Shown here piece after piece: positions 39,715 to 52,199 of a stretch of 64,000 nt of DNA. This stretch comes from Diogma glabrata (taxonomy: Eukaryota > Arthropoda > Insecta > Diptera > Cylindrotomidae), in contig OY856188.1 of assembly GCA_963693315.1 (NCBI GenBank), positions 268,331,114 to 268,395,113 of the forward strand, in the 5' to 3' direction. Within the stretch, counting starts at the first letter, position 1, and each line of letters opens with the position of its first letter. Under the pieces are notes generated by a model. That model did not search any database. It was given only the letters and a program-made list of their open reading frames with translations, and was not told the DNA's origin. Position numbers and translations under genes: made by a program.

Positions 39715-40625
39715 GTAGGGATATGTTAGTAGTTCAACAACTCGTTGGATTTAATGGTCTACTAAAATTTATTCAGAAATCAGCTCTAAGAATAATAATA
39801 GTAATATCGACTATAACAAGGGTGTGACAGAACTCTCGTGTGAGACCAATTTCGATTGAAATAGAGATAACTGACAATTAAAAGACCAGAGGTAATGGTA
39901 TAGTGTCTCACATAAGACAACAAACAGAAAACGATGTTTGGAATGGTTGTCGTCACACGCCTTGACATGTGATGAGCCAAATATTTTTTCTATAGTGAGT
40001 AGCATTCACAACCGGTGATTTTAACTCGAGACCTGGACCGCGGTGCATTTGCAGAGCGATTAAATCGAAATTTAACGTGATCATTTTGACCCTTGAATCT
40101 ACTCCGATTCCAAAAGCAAGGATCTCGGTAATTTTGTTGTAGTATGGCATTGAGAAAGTTGGCCCTTTATTTTTTTATCTGTTCGTTTTCGTCTTTTTGA
40201 CAAGTGCCGAGACCTCTTTAAAGAAGAAGGCGAAACGATGGAACAGATGAAGAAAAGAAAGTGAGGACTAGAAACTCTCAAAACATTTGGATCCTTTAGT
40301 GTTGAGAAAACATTCGGCCAAGACAGTGATAGAAATACGCATGCGCTTAGCAGTTTTTCAAGATCCACTATGGGGTAGTTCATTATAAACGCAGTCTGAA
40401 AGGCTACAAGATTGTCATTGATTCTTTCATTAGATCAGTAACATAGGTCGGATCTAATTCAATGCAGCAAGATCAGGACTAGTAATGCTTTTTTCATGGC
40501 CGTTCTTAGTATGCTGAGTTCTGAGAATAGAAAAAGAAAATTAACCGTTCTATGTAAGGAGCCATGGTCTGACTTGTCAGACAAGGAAGAAAAATTTGAC
40601 AAAAACGAGAAAGTAGCTACCGCAC
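39715..40625. other. Intergenic; small basic ORF, nothing recognised
   Basis: A + ORF at 40496-40678 codes a Lys/Glu-rich tail (EEKKMNKNERKKKQEE) and partly overlaps the tandem duplication that follows. No domain is recognised. Confidence 0.35.
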
Positions 40626-40629
40626 AGGA

Positions 40630-40813
40630 AGAGAAGAAGATGAATAAAAATGAAAGGAAGAAGAAGCAGGAAGAGTAAATCTGATATATTGTCAGACACT
40701 ATTTTGCAAAAGCGGTTTAGGAGGAGAAGAAGCTGAATAAAAATGAAAGGAAGAAGAAGCAGGAAGAGTAAATCTGACAGATTGTCAGACCCTATTTTGC
40801 AAAAGCGGTTTTG
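40630..40813. repeat. 93-bp direct tandem duplication
   Basis: GAATAAAAATGAAAGGAAGA through TTTTGCAAAAGCGGTTT occurs starting at 40642 and again at 40735, period 93, with only a few differences (GATATATTG versus GACAGATTG). A young duplication. Confidence 0.9.
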
Positions 40814-42630
40814 ATCTGCTCAACGACTATTGCCTAAAGCTGGTATTGTGTTATTGTTAATGTTTAGTTTCGATAGTCAATTTTTGTGATAGCCACGAGA
40901 CATATATGGAGAAGCCAGAACAAAAAATGTTGTGCAAAAAATTACTTCTGCATGCCATGGTACAATCGCAACAGCGGAGAGATTATAAGTACACAACAAG
41001 TAGTGAAAATTTAAAGAACTAGAATTCAACTTGCCAATTCATGAAAATTTCTAACATAGCTGTTGTTCCTGTGGAAAACTGTAGACAAACTAAGGACCAA
41101 CTTCTTTTGCATGCACCAACGCGATCAATACAACTTATCGTCTTTTAGTTAATATCTTTGGCAACCCTGATTGCAATGATTTTGTTGATTCAAATCTTTG
41201 TGTTATTTTGTGTTTTTATTGAAACAACTATGGGGAAAATTCATTTAAATACTTTAATTTAAATTTTATTCAAATATTTTTTGTGTTAGTGAGTAAAATT
41301 AATTGTAAAACTTTTAGTATTATTAGTCAAACAAGTGCAATTTCCTACTTCATAATTAATAGAAAAAAATATTATTTATGTAATTGGAAAAATCATGTAA
41401 TTAGAAAAAAATCATTTGTTTGTATTAGTCAGTCGATTGGAATGAAATCAATGGTTGAGTTCGGTAAAAATGCTAAGAACTAAAAATTAGTCGTGCATTT
41501 TAAAATTAATTAGTTGTTCGTTATTTTTGATGATTAATTTTTTTGATTCTAACATAATTTGGATGATCGTTTCGATTAGTTTTGAAGTTAATATAGAAAA
41601 TATAATAGTAAAATATATAACAAAAAGTGTGTAATTTTGTTTTGTTTGTGCTCGAGTCGAGAATGGCGACCTTGCTCGTTATAATAAGCTTTTGTATTCT
41701 ATTTTTCCGCCTCGATTTCATGATTAAATTTTTTTCAACCAAAATTAATCGAAACTTATTTGCATCAAAAATATGTTTTGTCCAACAACTAACTGTCCAA
41801 TAATCAATATGAGATGATAGTATGGTTGCTCCAACGAATAGCTGATAAATGTTCTTGATATAAATAGAATGAAGAAGGAATTTAATTTTTTATTTGGATT
41901 GAAGAGGGTTAAGTTGATTTGAATTTTTATTTTGACAGTCGATAAACTTTAGAGTAAACTAATAGTGACAATATAGTAAATGACGTGTTTTAGCCATTAT
42001 TTACTTATAAAACAAATAACCGATGTGAGGTTTTAATTTTTTTTTTTGCCGCTGGATATTATAACTGGAACTGATTATTATTATTGCAAAAATTCTTCAT
42101 TAAGCACCGTGTAACATTTTTGTCGATATACGATTTGTATTGCACTTTTGTTTGGCATATTTTGATTAATTGTATGAATCAACGGAACCATACCATCAGG
42201 GGGTGAGTGAAATATTTAATTGAATTTTCTAAATGTGATAAACGTTATTATATTGGTGGGTGTGGTGATCTTGATTTCTTCGACCGTTAGGGCCGTCAAA
42301 GTCACATCACTAGTAGGTCTAGTGTTCATTACAAATAGCCGTAAAAAAGGAAGACAGTATCATAATCTTTATTACTTCAAAGTGGGTGAGTAGTATATAT
42401 TCTTTTACAAACCAGCCAGTTATGAACAGAATCTGATAGACACATTTTTTGATTGGCTGACATTTGTTATTTACAAGTTTTATATGAAAAAAAAATACGA
42501 AGTCGGAGATCTTTTTTTTTAAATGGAGCGGATCCAAATTTCGACAATTTCATGGTTCTTGGCTAAAAGACTAATTTTCAAAAATTTATAATTCCGGTTC
42601 TATTGAAGGTGAAAGCTTGACAGAGCGTGA
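40814..42630. other. AT-rich DNA, nothing recognised
   Basis: No domain, RNA gene or clear repeat was seen. Immediately before the Jockey copy, GATTGACAG is repeated (about 42629-42648). Confidence 0.45.
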
Positions 42631-42634
42631 TTGA

Positions 42635-44469
42635 CAGTGATTGACAGAGCGAAAGCGGCAAAACTTTCGAGTATGTCAATTTCTGACAAAAGTTTTTACA
42701 GTGCCATTAATTCTTTAAATTGTGGTACTAAATCTTCTATCCCTCCTATCATTGATGGTGACTCAATCATTACTGACCCTGCAAGAAAAGCTACATTGTT
42801 CGCGGAACGCTTTGCTTCAAATTCAACAGTTTTAGAAACTCCCAAAGAAATACCCCAAACCCAGTCTTCAGGAGTTAATATGAAACAATTACATTTCAAA
42901 CCCAAAATTGTCGAAAAACTTTTAAGGGGGTTAAACAACAACAAAGCTTCTGGTCTGGACAACATTCCTCCTGTTATTCTAAAAACATTTTCAAAAGAAC
43001 TTGCACCAACCCTCACCAAAATATTTTATAAATCCTATAAATCTGGTATTTATCCATCCTGCTGGAAGTTGGCCAATGTCCAGCCTGTCCCAAAAAAAGG
43101 AACGAAATGTGATATTTCAAATTATAGACCAATAGCCTTACTCCCAGTCATGTCTAAAATATACGAGCACTATATTAATTCACACATATCCAAATTTTTG
43201 GAAGACAACCATTTGATATCTGACAGCCAATACGGTTTTAGAAACAAAAGATCAACAACCGATCTATTGAACTATGTGGCACATATTTGGAATAGCATAC
43301 TTGAGAAAGGTGGTGAAACGTACGTAATCGCATTAGACATCTCAAAAGCATTTGATCGAATTTGGCATGCCAACTTGATCAACAAGCTCGTTGCGTACGG
43401 TTTTCATCCCGCAGTCGTGAAGTTGATTCAAAATTTTCTGTCTAACCGATACATCTCGGTATCTATAGATGGCTTTTCTTCTGAGTCTAAACTAATTAAC
43501 GCTGGTGTACCCCAAGGCTCAGTTTTATCTCCCACTTTATTTTTAATTTATATCAACGAACTGTTGCAAATCACCAGTAACCCAATAAATAGTTTTGCAG
43601 ATGATAGTACACTGCACAAGTCATTCGTCCCCCTATCTTCAAAGGGTAAAATGCATGAACGAATAAATCCCGTCCGGAGAGACGCTGCCATAAATGTAAA
43701 CGAGGACCTAAAAAAAGTCGCCGATTGGGGTGACAAAAATTTGGTCAATTTTAATTCCACCAAAACACAGCTATTGATTGTTTCTAGATCAAAGACCGAG
43801 TTTCCCAATGATATTTCAATTAATATGTGTGACGACCAAATACGCGAATGTGAAAGCATTCGTTTATTGGGAGTCACAATATCCAATGACTTACTCTGGA
43901 ACGATCATATAATGGCCATGGCAAAGAGCGCGTCAAGAAAACTCGGCCTCCTCAATAGATGTAAAAAATATTTTACTCCGCATCAATTACTCCACATTTA
44001 TAAGTCCTATATTCGTCCCTGTATGGAGTATTGTTGTCAAGTTTGGGGCGCTGCATCTGTTACTATCCTGGCTCTTTTGGACTCTGTTCAAAAGCGAGCT
44101 ATACGAATTGTTGGTGATCGAGATTTAACATTAGGTCTTGATTCCCTGCAACATCGTCGCACTGTTGCTGATCTCGTTGTTTTTTATAAATATCGTCACC
44201 AGCAGTGCTCGGATGAAATCAGGTCCATAATGCCTCAGACATATGTTTTTCCCCGTTTTACTCGTCAATCGGTGTGTGCGGGCGGTCGAACTGTCGAGAT
44301 TACTCACTGTCATAGTAATAGAATGCAAAGAGATTTCTTTGTGCGTACATCGTACACATGGAATGCTTTGCCCGAATCAATAGTCTCGAGTGCTTTCAAT
44401 CCACAAAAATTTAAAAAAAGCGTCCACCTATACCTCAAGACGCATGTTGTTGTGGGACCTACGTCTTAA
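42635..44469 (+). CDS. Jockey reverse transcriptase, N-terminally truncated
   Basis: About 610 codons with no stop. The reverse transcriptase runs from LLRGLNNNKASGLDNIPPVI through NYRPIALLPVMSKIYEHYIN, QYGFRNKRSTTDLL, VIALDISKAFDRIW (motif A), NAGVPQGSVLSPTLFLIYIN (motif B) and NSFADDSTL, the catalytic FADD box. The C-terminal part has YIRPCMEYCCQVWG, LDSVQKRAIRIVG, LDSLQHRRTVADL and TWNALPESIVSSAFNPQKF. The natural start lies upstream in the missing endonuclease part; the frame merely opens at 42631. It would make cDNA from LINE RNA if complete. The open frame says the insertion is young. Confidence 0.92.
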
Positions 44470-44545
44470 AAGGTATCTATGTGTTGTTGTGACACATTTT
44501 GTAATTCCTACTACACAACACTTCTTATTAAAAAAAAAAAAATAT
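42635..44545 (+). mobile_element. 5'-truncated Jockey-clade LINE with intact RT ORF
   Basis: The element begins inside the linker before the reverse transcriptase (about 42635) and ends with an A-run at about 44530-44542. Endonuclease and first ORF are lost, as usual for a 5'-truncated insertion. The 3' UTR after the stop is short (about 60 bp) and differs from that of the other Jockey copies here, so this is a separate subfamily, to which the fragment at 3035-3400 also belongs. Confidence 0.9.
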
Positions 44546-45423
44546 AGTATATTAGCATTTGTTTCTGTGATTGCATCAATCGGAATATGGGCGCACATTT
44601 TGCTTACTATTTCATTTTTGTACATTTTAAAGGATGGAGAACCAAACAACAAACCTTATCCTATAACAAAGGAAATCTGCAGAAATAACGCTAAAATTGG
44701 GTTGCCAATAATTTGGTTATTGCACAAAAAATATATAGTCACATTTTCATCTAATTCAAATTACATGAGCTGAAAATGCATGATTCATATAAAGTTTTCT
44801 TAAATTTTACTAAAATATTTTAAATATTCGTTAACACTAATTAAATTAAGACAATATATAAAATTGTTTTCGGCCAATTCACCTAAATAAAAAATATCTA
44901 TTTCATAAAATTATATTCCACTCATTCATGACAATTTTATGACAATTACACGATTAAATTATTCGTTAAACCCAAAAAATATTTTCATGCATTAAATTGT
45001 AAATCGAAAATGCATGTGAGTGATTAAATTCGTAAATGCTGCGTCCAGTTTATAATGATACAATTCAAAAAAATAATATTATTTCTTAATGATTTTTTTA
45101 ATTTTATAAAAAAATAAATTTTAATATCAGTGAACTGACATGAAACAAGGCAAACAAAAATATTTAAAAGTATGTAATAAATTTTTCTAAATAACTTAAA
45201 TTTATTATTTAAAGTGCTTGTTTGTTTTTTGTTTGTTTTCCTTACCTTCTAACTAACACACATAATTTAACTCGCACATAATTTTAGATGCAAATAAATT
45301 AAAATTCACCAATTTAAAATTACGAAAGCATTATTTCATAAAAAGTTAAATGAAACCATCCATTTTGAAAATATAAAAAACAATTCAATTTTCCCGTGTG
45401 TTAATAGTCTTTGTGTAATAAAT
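44546..45423. other. AT-rich DNA, nothing recognised
   Basis: No ORF with a domain and no clear repeat were found. Confidence 0.5.
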
Positions 45424-46570
45424 AATAGTATATTAAGAACCTAGTTTCATAATCGGCGATTTTATCGCACGCAATCTGTTTAGAAAACGACCCGCGCAGC
45501 GGGGAGTTTTCTAAAGGATAAGTGCGATAAAACGTCTTATGAAACGAGTTTTTTATACTATTTTTTCTATTTTGCATTTTTTGCCTTGAAATTTTTAAAA
45601 AATTTTTATGTTTTAATGTTTTAAAGAAAATTTTTAAAAATTTCAATTCAAAAAAGTAAGCTCTGCGTTTCATCATATTTCTATATATGTGTTTGTTGCA
45701 AAACTAGCTTTCATAAAATGTGTATTTCATTAAAATATAGTCAATTTGAAATTTTGTTATTATTACTAATTATTTTAATTAATTAAAATATTTAACACTG
45801 ATTTAGATTATTTTTTAATAATAAGATTAGTTAATAAGAATAATTTTATTTATATAATTATTCGTTTTAACTTTCACTGACGTTTGTATGACCAATGTGA
45901 CCAACCTTGAAAAACAAAACTTTGCGTATCGTAATGAAGGCCATTTCGATACGCATTTGGGTATCGAAATAACTTTATTTTAGACGCAAAATAGAAAATA
46001 GTATATTAAGAAACTAGTTTCATAATCGACGATTTTATCGCACGCAATCTGTTTAGAAAACGACCCGCGCAGCGGGGAGTTTTCTAAAGGATAAGTGCGA
46101 TAAAACGTCTTATGAAACGAGTTTTTTATACTATTTTTTCTATTTTGCATTTTTTGTCTTGAAATTTTAAAAAATATTTTTTATGTTTTAATGTTTTAAA
46201 GAAAATTTCTAAAAATTTCAATTCAAAATAGTAAGCTCTGCGTTTCATCATATTTCTATATATTTTTTTGTTGCAAAACTAGCTTTCATAAAATGTGTAT
46301 TTTATTAAAATATAGTCAATTTGATATTTTGTTATTATTACTAATTATTTTAATTAATTAAAATATTTAACACTAACTTAGATTATTTTTTAATAATAAG
46401 ATTAATTAATAAGAATGATTTTATTTATATAATTATTCGTTTTAACTTTCACTGACGTTTGTATGACCAATGTGACCAATCTTGAAAAACAAAACTTTGC
46501 GTATCTTAATGAAGGCCATTTCGATACGCATTTGGGTATCGAAATGACTTTATTTTAGACGCAAAATAGA
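45424..46570. repeat. 573-bp direct duplication, two units with cruciforms
   Basis: Unit 1 45424-45996 and unit 2 45997-46570 both start AATAGTATATTAAGAA and end GACGCAAAATAGAAAA, with sparse differences. Each opens with an about 133-bp imperfect palindrome (45427-45559; 46000-46132): arms AGTATATTAAGAA...TTTATCGCAC mirrored by GTGCGATAAAACG...TATACT, and an inner TTTAGAAAAC/GTTTTCTAAA pair around CCCGCGCAGCGGGG. Another short inverted pair, GCGTATCG/CGATACGC, lies near each unit's end. No ORF is conserved. Confidence 0.9.
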
Positions 46571-47878
46571 AAAAATATTTTACGTCATTCAAACTGAATT
46601 ATGAAATCAAATCATTGCCATTAAAAAAAATCTAAATATCATCAACCCCACTTTAGGAAAACTCAACATAAAAAAATGAAATAGAACTGAAGGTTCTTTA
46701 CAACCACACGTCACGTTTTCTTTATACCAAAATTACCTCATGTTATTTTTGGCATAAAATTTGTTACAAAACACAACTTTTAAAATAAAAATAAATACAA
46801 CGTTATTATTCCAGCATAGCTTTTCATATAAATTTACATGTAGATATCACATCTCATCCTTCTGCTTCCATGCTTACAACAATTTCTAACAAAGCCAAAA
46901 AAAAAATTATGAAAATAAACAGAGTATTGTTGACATTTAAATCCACCTTATCAAATACAAAAAGACTCGTTTCACGGTAATAAAGATTTCTGGTTTATTG
47001 ATAAAGACATTATTGTGCCGAATATGTACAAATTATATTTCTTTCCCATTTATTATATTTCTCTATCTTTTGTTATTACTATTTTCTTCTATTCATATGG
47101 AAGAAAATTTTAAAATTTATCTTCACATAAGAAATTATATTCTTTCTTAACACAAAGAGATTTTCTTGATTTTTCATTCGTTACGTTTGTACGTAGTGTG
47201 AAAAAATCGATAAAATTTTCATTTGATATAAAACAAATTAATGTTCTTGATGGTATAAATTCGGTTACAGTTTTTCAATTTTTAAACATCGTTCATAGCA
47301 CATACAATTTCAATCGATGAATTTTTAGGTTTATTTTTAGGGATTGGTACTATCTTCGAGCAATTGCTCCGATGAATAAAAAAAAGTAGTAGTCGCTCGT
47401 CAACAACGAACAGAAAAATGAATTTTCATGAGCTTTTGATGGAATCTCTTGCTTAAATCATCAGGTGACATAAAATACTTGCTACAAAGATACTTGCCGT
47501 TTTCAAAAGCAAAAGATCCGTTGCAAACTCTTCTGTAAATTCCAGCTTGGGGATCGAACCAAGCGTCTTCTGATCAGGATCAATATTTTTGAACGTGTTC
47601 GGCTCATTGCATATGATAGCCCATGGCCTTTTCACAAACTAAAAATATTTCTTAGTTTACGACATACGAATACGACAACGCATGAATCAGCCTTTGAATG
47701 CACTATTTACTTATTTAATTTTCTATGACTGGCTTAAATTTTATACAAACAAAACACATTTATGTGAATACGTGTTTAGAAACTTACCAATTAAAGCAAG
47801 AAAAAGAAAAAGAAAATGGAGCACTAAATGGATTTAAATAAGTGGCACTTTAAAGTACAGGTTCAAATAAAAAGCACG
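46571..47878. other. AT-rich DNA; weak minus-strand coding-like stretch
   Basis: On the minus strand about 47650-47390 two adjacent frames look protein-like: VKRPWAIICNEPNTFKNIDP in one and DPQAGIYRRVCNGSFAFENG / KYLCSKYFMSPDDLSKRFHQ in another. A TTTTTAG precedes it at 47640 like a splice acceptor. I do not recognise the protein. It may be an exon with a sequencing or real frameshift, or chance. Confidence 0.25.
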
Positions 47879-48416
47879 TGTTATAAACTAGTCCTAGTTA
47901 GGGTGTATAAATATTATAAATTATTTCAAAAGTTCGTTATAACAACGAAAATTTAAAAATCGCGCCTTAAACGCTATACTAAAAATTGTAAAATTGCCTA
48001 ATTGACATATGTATTCCGCCTGTGTTATAAAAAAAATCTAATCGGGAAGTAATCTTTACAATTAATACAATAATTCAATCTAAATTTATTGGATAGGACT
48101 GTTTGTGGTATGTTGTTGAATTTATGTTGAATTATATAAAGTAGAAAAAACCCATTAAGTATGATTTCTGTAGGTTATATAGATTGACGCTTGTATTTAT
48201 TCATGTGCATTATTTAACTTGGAAAATTGTATTTATGGACAAAACGCTGTAATTTAAAAGTAAGGGAAAAATTAATTGTAATTTAAAAATTTATATTCTA
48301 ATTGTGTAACATATACCTTTATAGGAGAATAAAATTAATGTTAGGCGAAAATCATTAATAAACAACTCATAATCAAACTTCCTACGTTCCTGCTTATTTA
48401 AGTTGTGTTTTCAACA
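47879..48416 (+). repeat. 5' LTR of the BEL/Pao element (538 bp)
   Basis: Starts TGTTATAAACTAG and ends GTTTTCAACA, giving the TGTT...AACA short inverted ends of LTRs. It holds a TATAAAT at about 47914 and AATAAA signals at about 48327 and 48357. The primer binding site follows two bases later. No second copy was found. Confidence 0.75.
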
Positions 48417-48418
48417 AA

Positions 48419-48435
48419 TGGCGACCGTGACAGGA
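48419..48435 (+). promoter_or_regulatory. tRNA primer binding site
   Basis: TGGCGACCGTGACAGGA begins two bases after the LTR's terminal CA. TGG complements the CCA end of a tRNA, and this wording is common in insect BEL/Pao elements. Confidence 0.8.
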
Positions 48436-48536
48436 CCCTAGTAGAAAAAGAATTTAGAGCGTTTTGAAGATAACAGGCTAGCGAGATAGCAAACAACGGG
48501 CTAGAAAGACAGCAAAATATAAACTAGATCTACGAC

Positions 48537-49298
48537 ATGCCACCGAAAACTTTGAGAGAGTACGTCCCAACACAGGTGGACCTGGATAATCCATGTGTAG
48601 TTTGCAATGTTGTGTATGAGGGATATAATAAGATGGTTATGTGCGATGGTTGTAAGAGATTGTATCATATCGCATGTGTGGAAAATCCGAAAGATACGTC
48701 AGCAGACGAATGGATATGTTCAGAATGCGGCGATAAAAGAAAAGCAAAACGAGATCGAGATCGAATTTCTGACAAAGCTGCGAACAGTACCACGTCTGTA
48801 AATACCGATAAGATCAAGTCATTGGAGATCATGGTTGACAAGCAGAAAAAGGAACTAGATGAGGTGACGCAAATGAACAGTCGTTTAGTACGAGTTTTTG
48901 AAGGTCAACAGCAAAATCAGTCGAAGCAAACCGATTTGGAAGCTAAAGAGAATACGAAAACAATGGAATTGGAGAAGATAATCGGCAAGCAGCAGAAAGA
49001 TTTCCAAACCATGATGGAAGTAAACAAAAAATTAATGGCGAAGTTTGGGGAATCGAAAGAGCCAGCGGCACATTGCAGTAAAGATATGGAAAATAATAAA
49101 TAAAGGGGAGATCCAGTGGTTGACGACGAAAGCTCCGATGAATCATCAGATGACATGCCTCAAAAAACTAGAAAAGGGAACAACAAGTTTAACAAGTCAT
49201 TAAAAAAATCAAGGAAATCAGAATCCGATGATAGTAATACGGATGCATCAGACTCAGATACCATAAGTAAATACATTGTGCAGCCAGCCAGAATTTAA
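48537..49298 (+). pseudogene. BEL/Pao Gag N-terminal part with PHD finger
   Basis: The ORF starts MPPKTLREYVPTQVD at 48537. A C4HC3 PHD finger (about residues 22-68) follows: CVVCN, MCDGCKRLYHIAC, WICSEC. A coiled-coil-like region comes next, with repeated EKIIGKQQKDFQTMMEVNKK. One TAA at 49101 interrupts the frame, after which DDESSDESSDD continues in phase to 49298. PHD-like fingers at the start of Gag are known for insect BEL elements. The single stop plus a later shift make it non-functional. Confidence 0.8.
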
Positions 49299-50181
49299 AG
49301 AGCTTCTAAGTTTCGACGGTAGTTTCATTCAGTGGCCAAGCTTCTACAGTTCTTATATGGATTCTAAACGTTTCTTCTCGAATGCGGCAAATATAAATCG
49401 GCTACATAAGGCGCTAAAAGGAAAAGCAGCGGCGGGTTTATTGTTGTTGGCTTCTACAGTATCTGATACTATGGAGATGTTGAAGTTCAGATTTGGTCAA
49501 TCAGAAATAATAATCAACGCGTCGATCGATCAAGCCATGAATGCTGATCAACCAACGGAGAGGAAGCTAGAAACAATCGTCGACTATGCCATGCTGGTTA
49601 TCACAATAAATTTAAATATCGAAGCCGTTGGTGATAAAGCAGACAAAATCAATCCCATATTGGTTAAGAATTTAGTGGAAAGATTATCACTTGGAATGCA
49701 GAAGAAATAAAATCGGCATAAACGGGATCTGAAAGAAAGAAATAAACTCGTTACTATTACATCACTCAATAAGTGGCTGATTAGAGAAAGTCAAGATTAT
49801 ATGGACCTGATATTAACGGAATCGCGAGAACATAAAAGCTCGGAAAAACAACGAAGTAACATCAACGTTCATCAACAACAATCCGTTCCTGAAAAAGTGA
49901 GCCATCGTAAGCCCATAATTAAGAAAAACGTCTGTTTCAAGTGCTCAGCGGCGCATCAGCTTGAAGACTGCACCGAATTCAAACAAATGGTTGGAGTTCA
50001 GAGTAAAAATTTTGCCTTTAAAAACAACATCTGCTCCGTTTGCCTAAGAAGGGGACATAAATGGCGCAAATGCTATAAAAGAAATGCAGACGGAGGAAGA
50101 ACGTTTCATAAATTGATGGGTGCAGCTACGGAGAACACGGATATCATTAAGGCGCTAAGAAAACATTGTTTAAGATCGTGA
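49276..50181 (+). pseudogene. BEL/Pao Gag core (DUF1759) and zinc knuckles
   Basis: In a shifted frame: LLSFDGSFIQWPSFYSSYMD, NINRLHKALKGKAAAGLLLL (DUF1759 Gag core), a stop at 49708, and then in the same frame NKLVTITSLNKWLIRESQDY. Two zinc-knuckle-like motifs follow: CFKCSAAHQLEDC and CSVCLRRGHKWRKC. The order matches BEL/Pao Gag. Confidence 0.85.
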
Positions 50182-52155
50182 AGGTCATTTTACAAGGTCT
50201 AGTTTTGCAGCTGACAACGTATGCACTGTTGGATGAATGTGCTAGCACTACGCTTATCGAAGAAGAAGTCGCTAAAAAATTAAAGTTGAAAGGACCAATA
50301 GTTCCTTTGCTCATGGGATGGACGAAAGACATTACAAATTTTGAGGAGAACTCGATGAAAGTTATGCTAAGTATTTTTGAACCAGACATCAACAGTAAAC
50401 GGTATCAAATGAAAGACGTTCGGACGGTACATAAATTCGTGCTTCCAAAACAAAGTCTTAATGTGAGAACTTTTCGTGAAAAATATCCCTATTTGGACAA
50501 GGTGGAAGTTGGTGACTTGAAGAGTGCTGTACTTACAATCTTGATCGGTTTAGATAACACGAACTTAATTGCACCGCTTGACACGAAATTGGATCCAGGT
50601 GAAATCGGACCGGTGGCAGTAAGAACTAAGCTGGGATGGAGTGTACACGGACTGGAAATGCACGAAAAGGACAACAAAATTACACACCCAACATTTCTGA
50701 TCTGCGAATGCGAGAACTTAGAAGAAGATCGAATCGACAGAATGGTGGAAAATTATTTTGCCACCGAGGACATCGGAGCTAAATTGACTAAGAAAATGGC
50801 AGAATTAAGCGAACACAAATTAGCGAATGAAATCTTGAAGGCAACGACAAAACGAGATGGCAACGAATACACTACCGGACTGTTATGGAGATTTAAGAAC
50901 ATTGAGATGCCGAGTAATTATGATATGTGCCTGCGTCGTTTGATATCAATTGAAGCTAAAATGCACAAGAATCTTGAGTTTGGTGCCGCATATCGAGCGT
51001 AAATTGAAGACTACGTCAGTAAAAATTATGCAAGAAAGCTTAGTAAGAATGAAGTCCTGAAAATTTCGAGAAACATGTGGATTCCTCATTTTGGTACGTC
51101 AACTCTAAGTAAACCAAAATTAAGGCTGGTGTTTGACGCTAAGGCTGAATATTCTGGAGTATCGTTAAACTCGCTTCTTCTGACTGTCCCTGATCATTAT
51201 AACTCGCTCGTCGGTGTTCTATAAAAGTTTCGTCAAGGAAGATTCGCGGTAGCTGCAGACAAAAGGGAAATGTTTCACCAAGTGAAAATTCGGGAGCAAG
51301 ATCAGATGTTCCAATGTTTTCTTTGGTGAGATGATGATTCACCAAAAGAACCAGATACGTATATCATGAATGTCATGATTTTTTGTGTAACCTGCTCCCC
51401 CTGTAGTGCCCAGTACGTCAAGAATATCAACGCCTTTGAATATAAAGACGAAAATCCTCGAGCAGTAGAAGGCATCTTGAAGAGATTCTATGTGGACGAT
51501 TATAAAGATTTGTTTGCGACGGAAAACGAAGCAATGCAAGTCACGACAAAGATGATCAAAATTAATAAACGGGCCAATTTCGAATTAAGGAATGTTATTT
51601 CAAATTCACGGGAAGTTACGAACTATTTTGGTGAGAAGAATGGGTCCATAATTGATTTGAATCTCTAAAGGGGAGCAATTTACTGAAAAAGTGTTAGGAT
51701 TATTTTGGGATACCAAAACAGACGAGTTCCTTTTCAAGCTTAACTTCTCAAGAATCGATCCGGATACGCTATGCTCATTTAGAAAGCCTTCAAAAAGAGA
51801 CGTACTGAGAATACTGATGAGTGTATTCTACCCGTTGGAAATATTACCACATTATATAGTGCGCGCTAAGATGATACTTCAAGAGGTATGAATGCGTAGA
51901 ATAGAAGACTGGGACTCTCCATTACCGGACAACATTACCAGTAAATGGAAGGAATGGTTCGAAGGATTGGACACCATGAAAAGAGTGCGTGTAAAGAGGA
52001 ACTACTCAAAATTACTTCTAAAAGCGGACAATGTTGAGTTGCATGTATTTACCGACGCAAGCGAAAGGGCATACGCAGTGGTAGCGTTTATGCGAATTGT
52101 AATTAAAAACGACGAGCACATTAGCTTGATCTCCGAGAAAACGAAAATAACATAA
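50166..52155 (+). pseudogene. BEL/Pao Pol: protease, RT, start of RNase H
   Basis: Protease: YALLDECASTTLIEEEVAKK, where BEL proteases usually have DEGS, so the active-site loop is altered. It is followed by LIGLDNTNLIAPLD and AVRTKLGWSVHGLE. Reverse transcriptase: KPKLRLVFDAKAEYSGVSLN (51115-51180), RFAVAADKREMFHQVKIREQ, then RFYVDDYKDLF with the catalytic YVDD (about 51485-51520). After a shift: RKPSKRDVLRILMSVFYPLE (51780-51840), ending in RNase H with VFTDASERAYAVVAF (about 52047-52090). Stops at 51001, 51222, 51329, 51666 and 51889 break it. Integrase is absent. Confidence 0.88.
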
Positions 52156-52199
52156 AAAAACGAGCAAAATATAAGTTTAAATGCTTTAAACAATCATAT

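Larger units (their letters stand above)
47879..52155 (+). mobile_element. BEL/Pao LTR retrotransposon, 3'-truncated and decayed
   Basis: 5' LTR, primer binding site, gag, protease and reverse transcriptase follow in order on +, then the element stops abruptly early in RNase H at about 52155. Integrase and 3' LTR are absent from the window. The coding part has at least six stops or shifts. The junction at the truncation abuts the 3' end of an oppositely oriented LINE. Confidence 0.88.

Noticed and set aside
42696..43886. Minus-strand ORFs of about 110 codons
   Set aside because: They are antisense to the intact Jockey reverse transcriptase frame.
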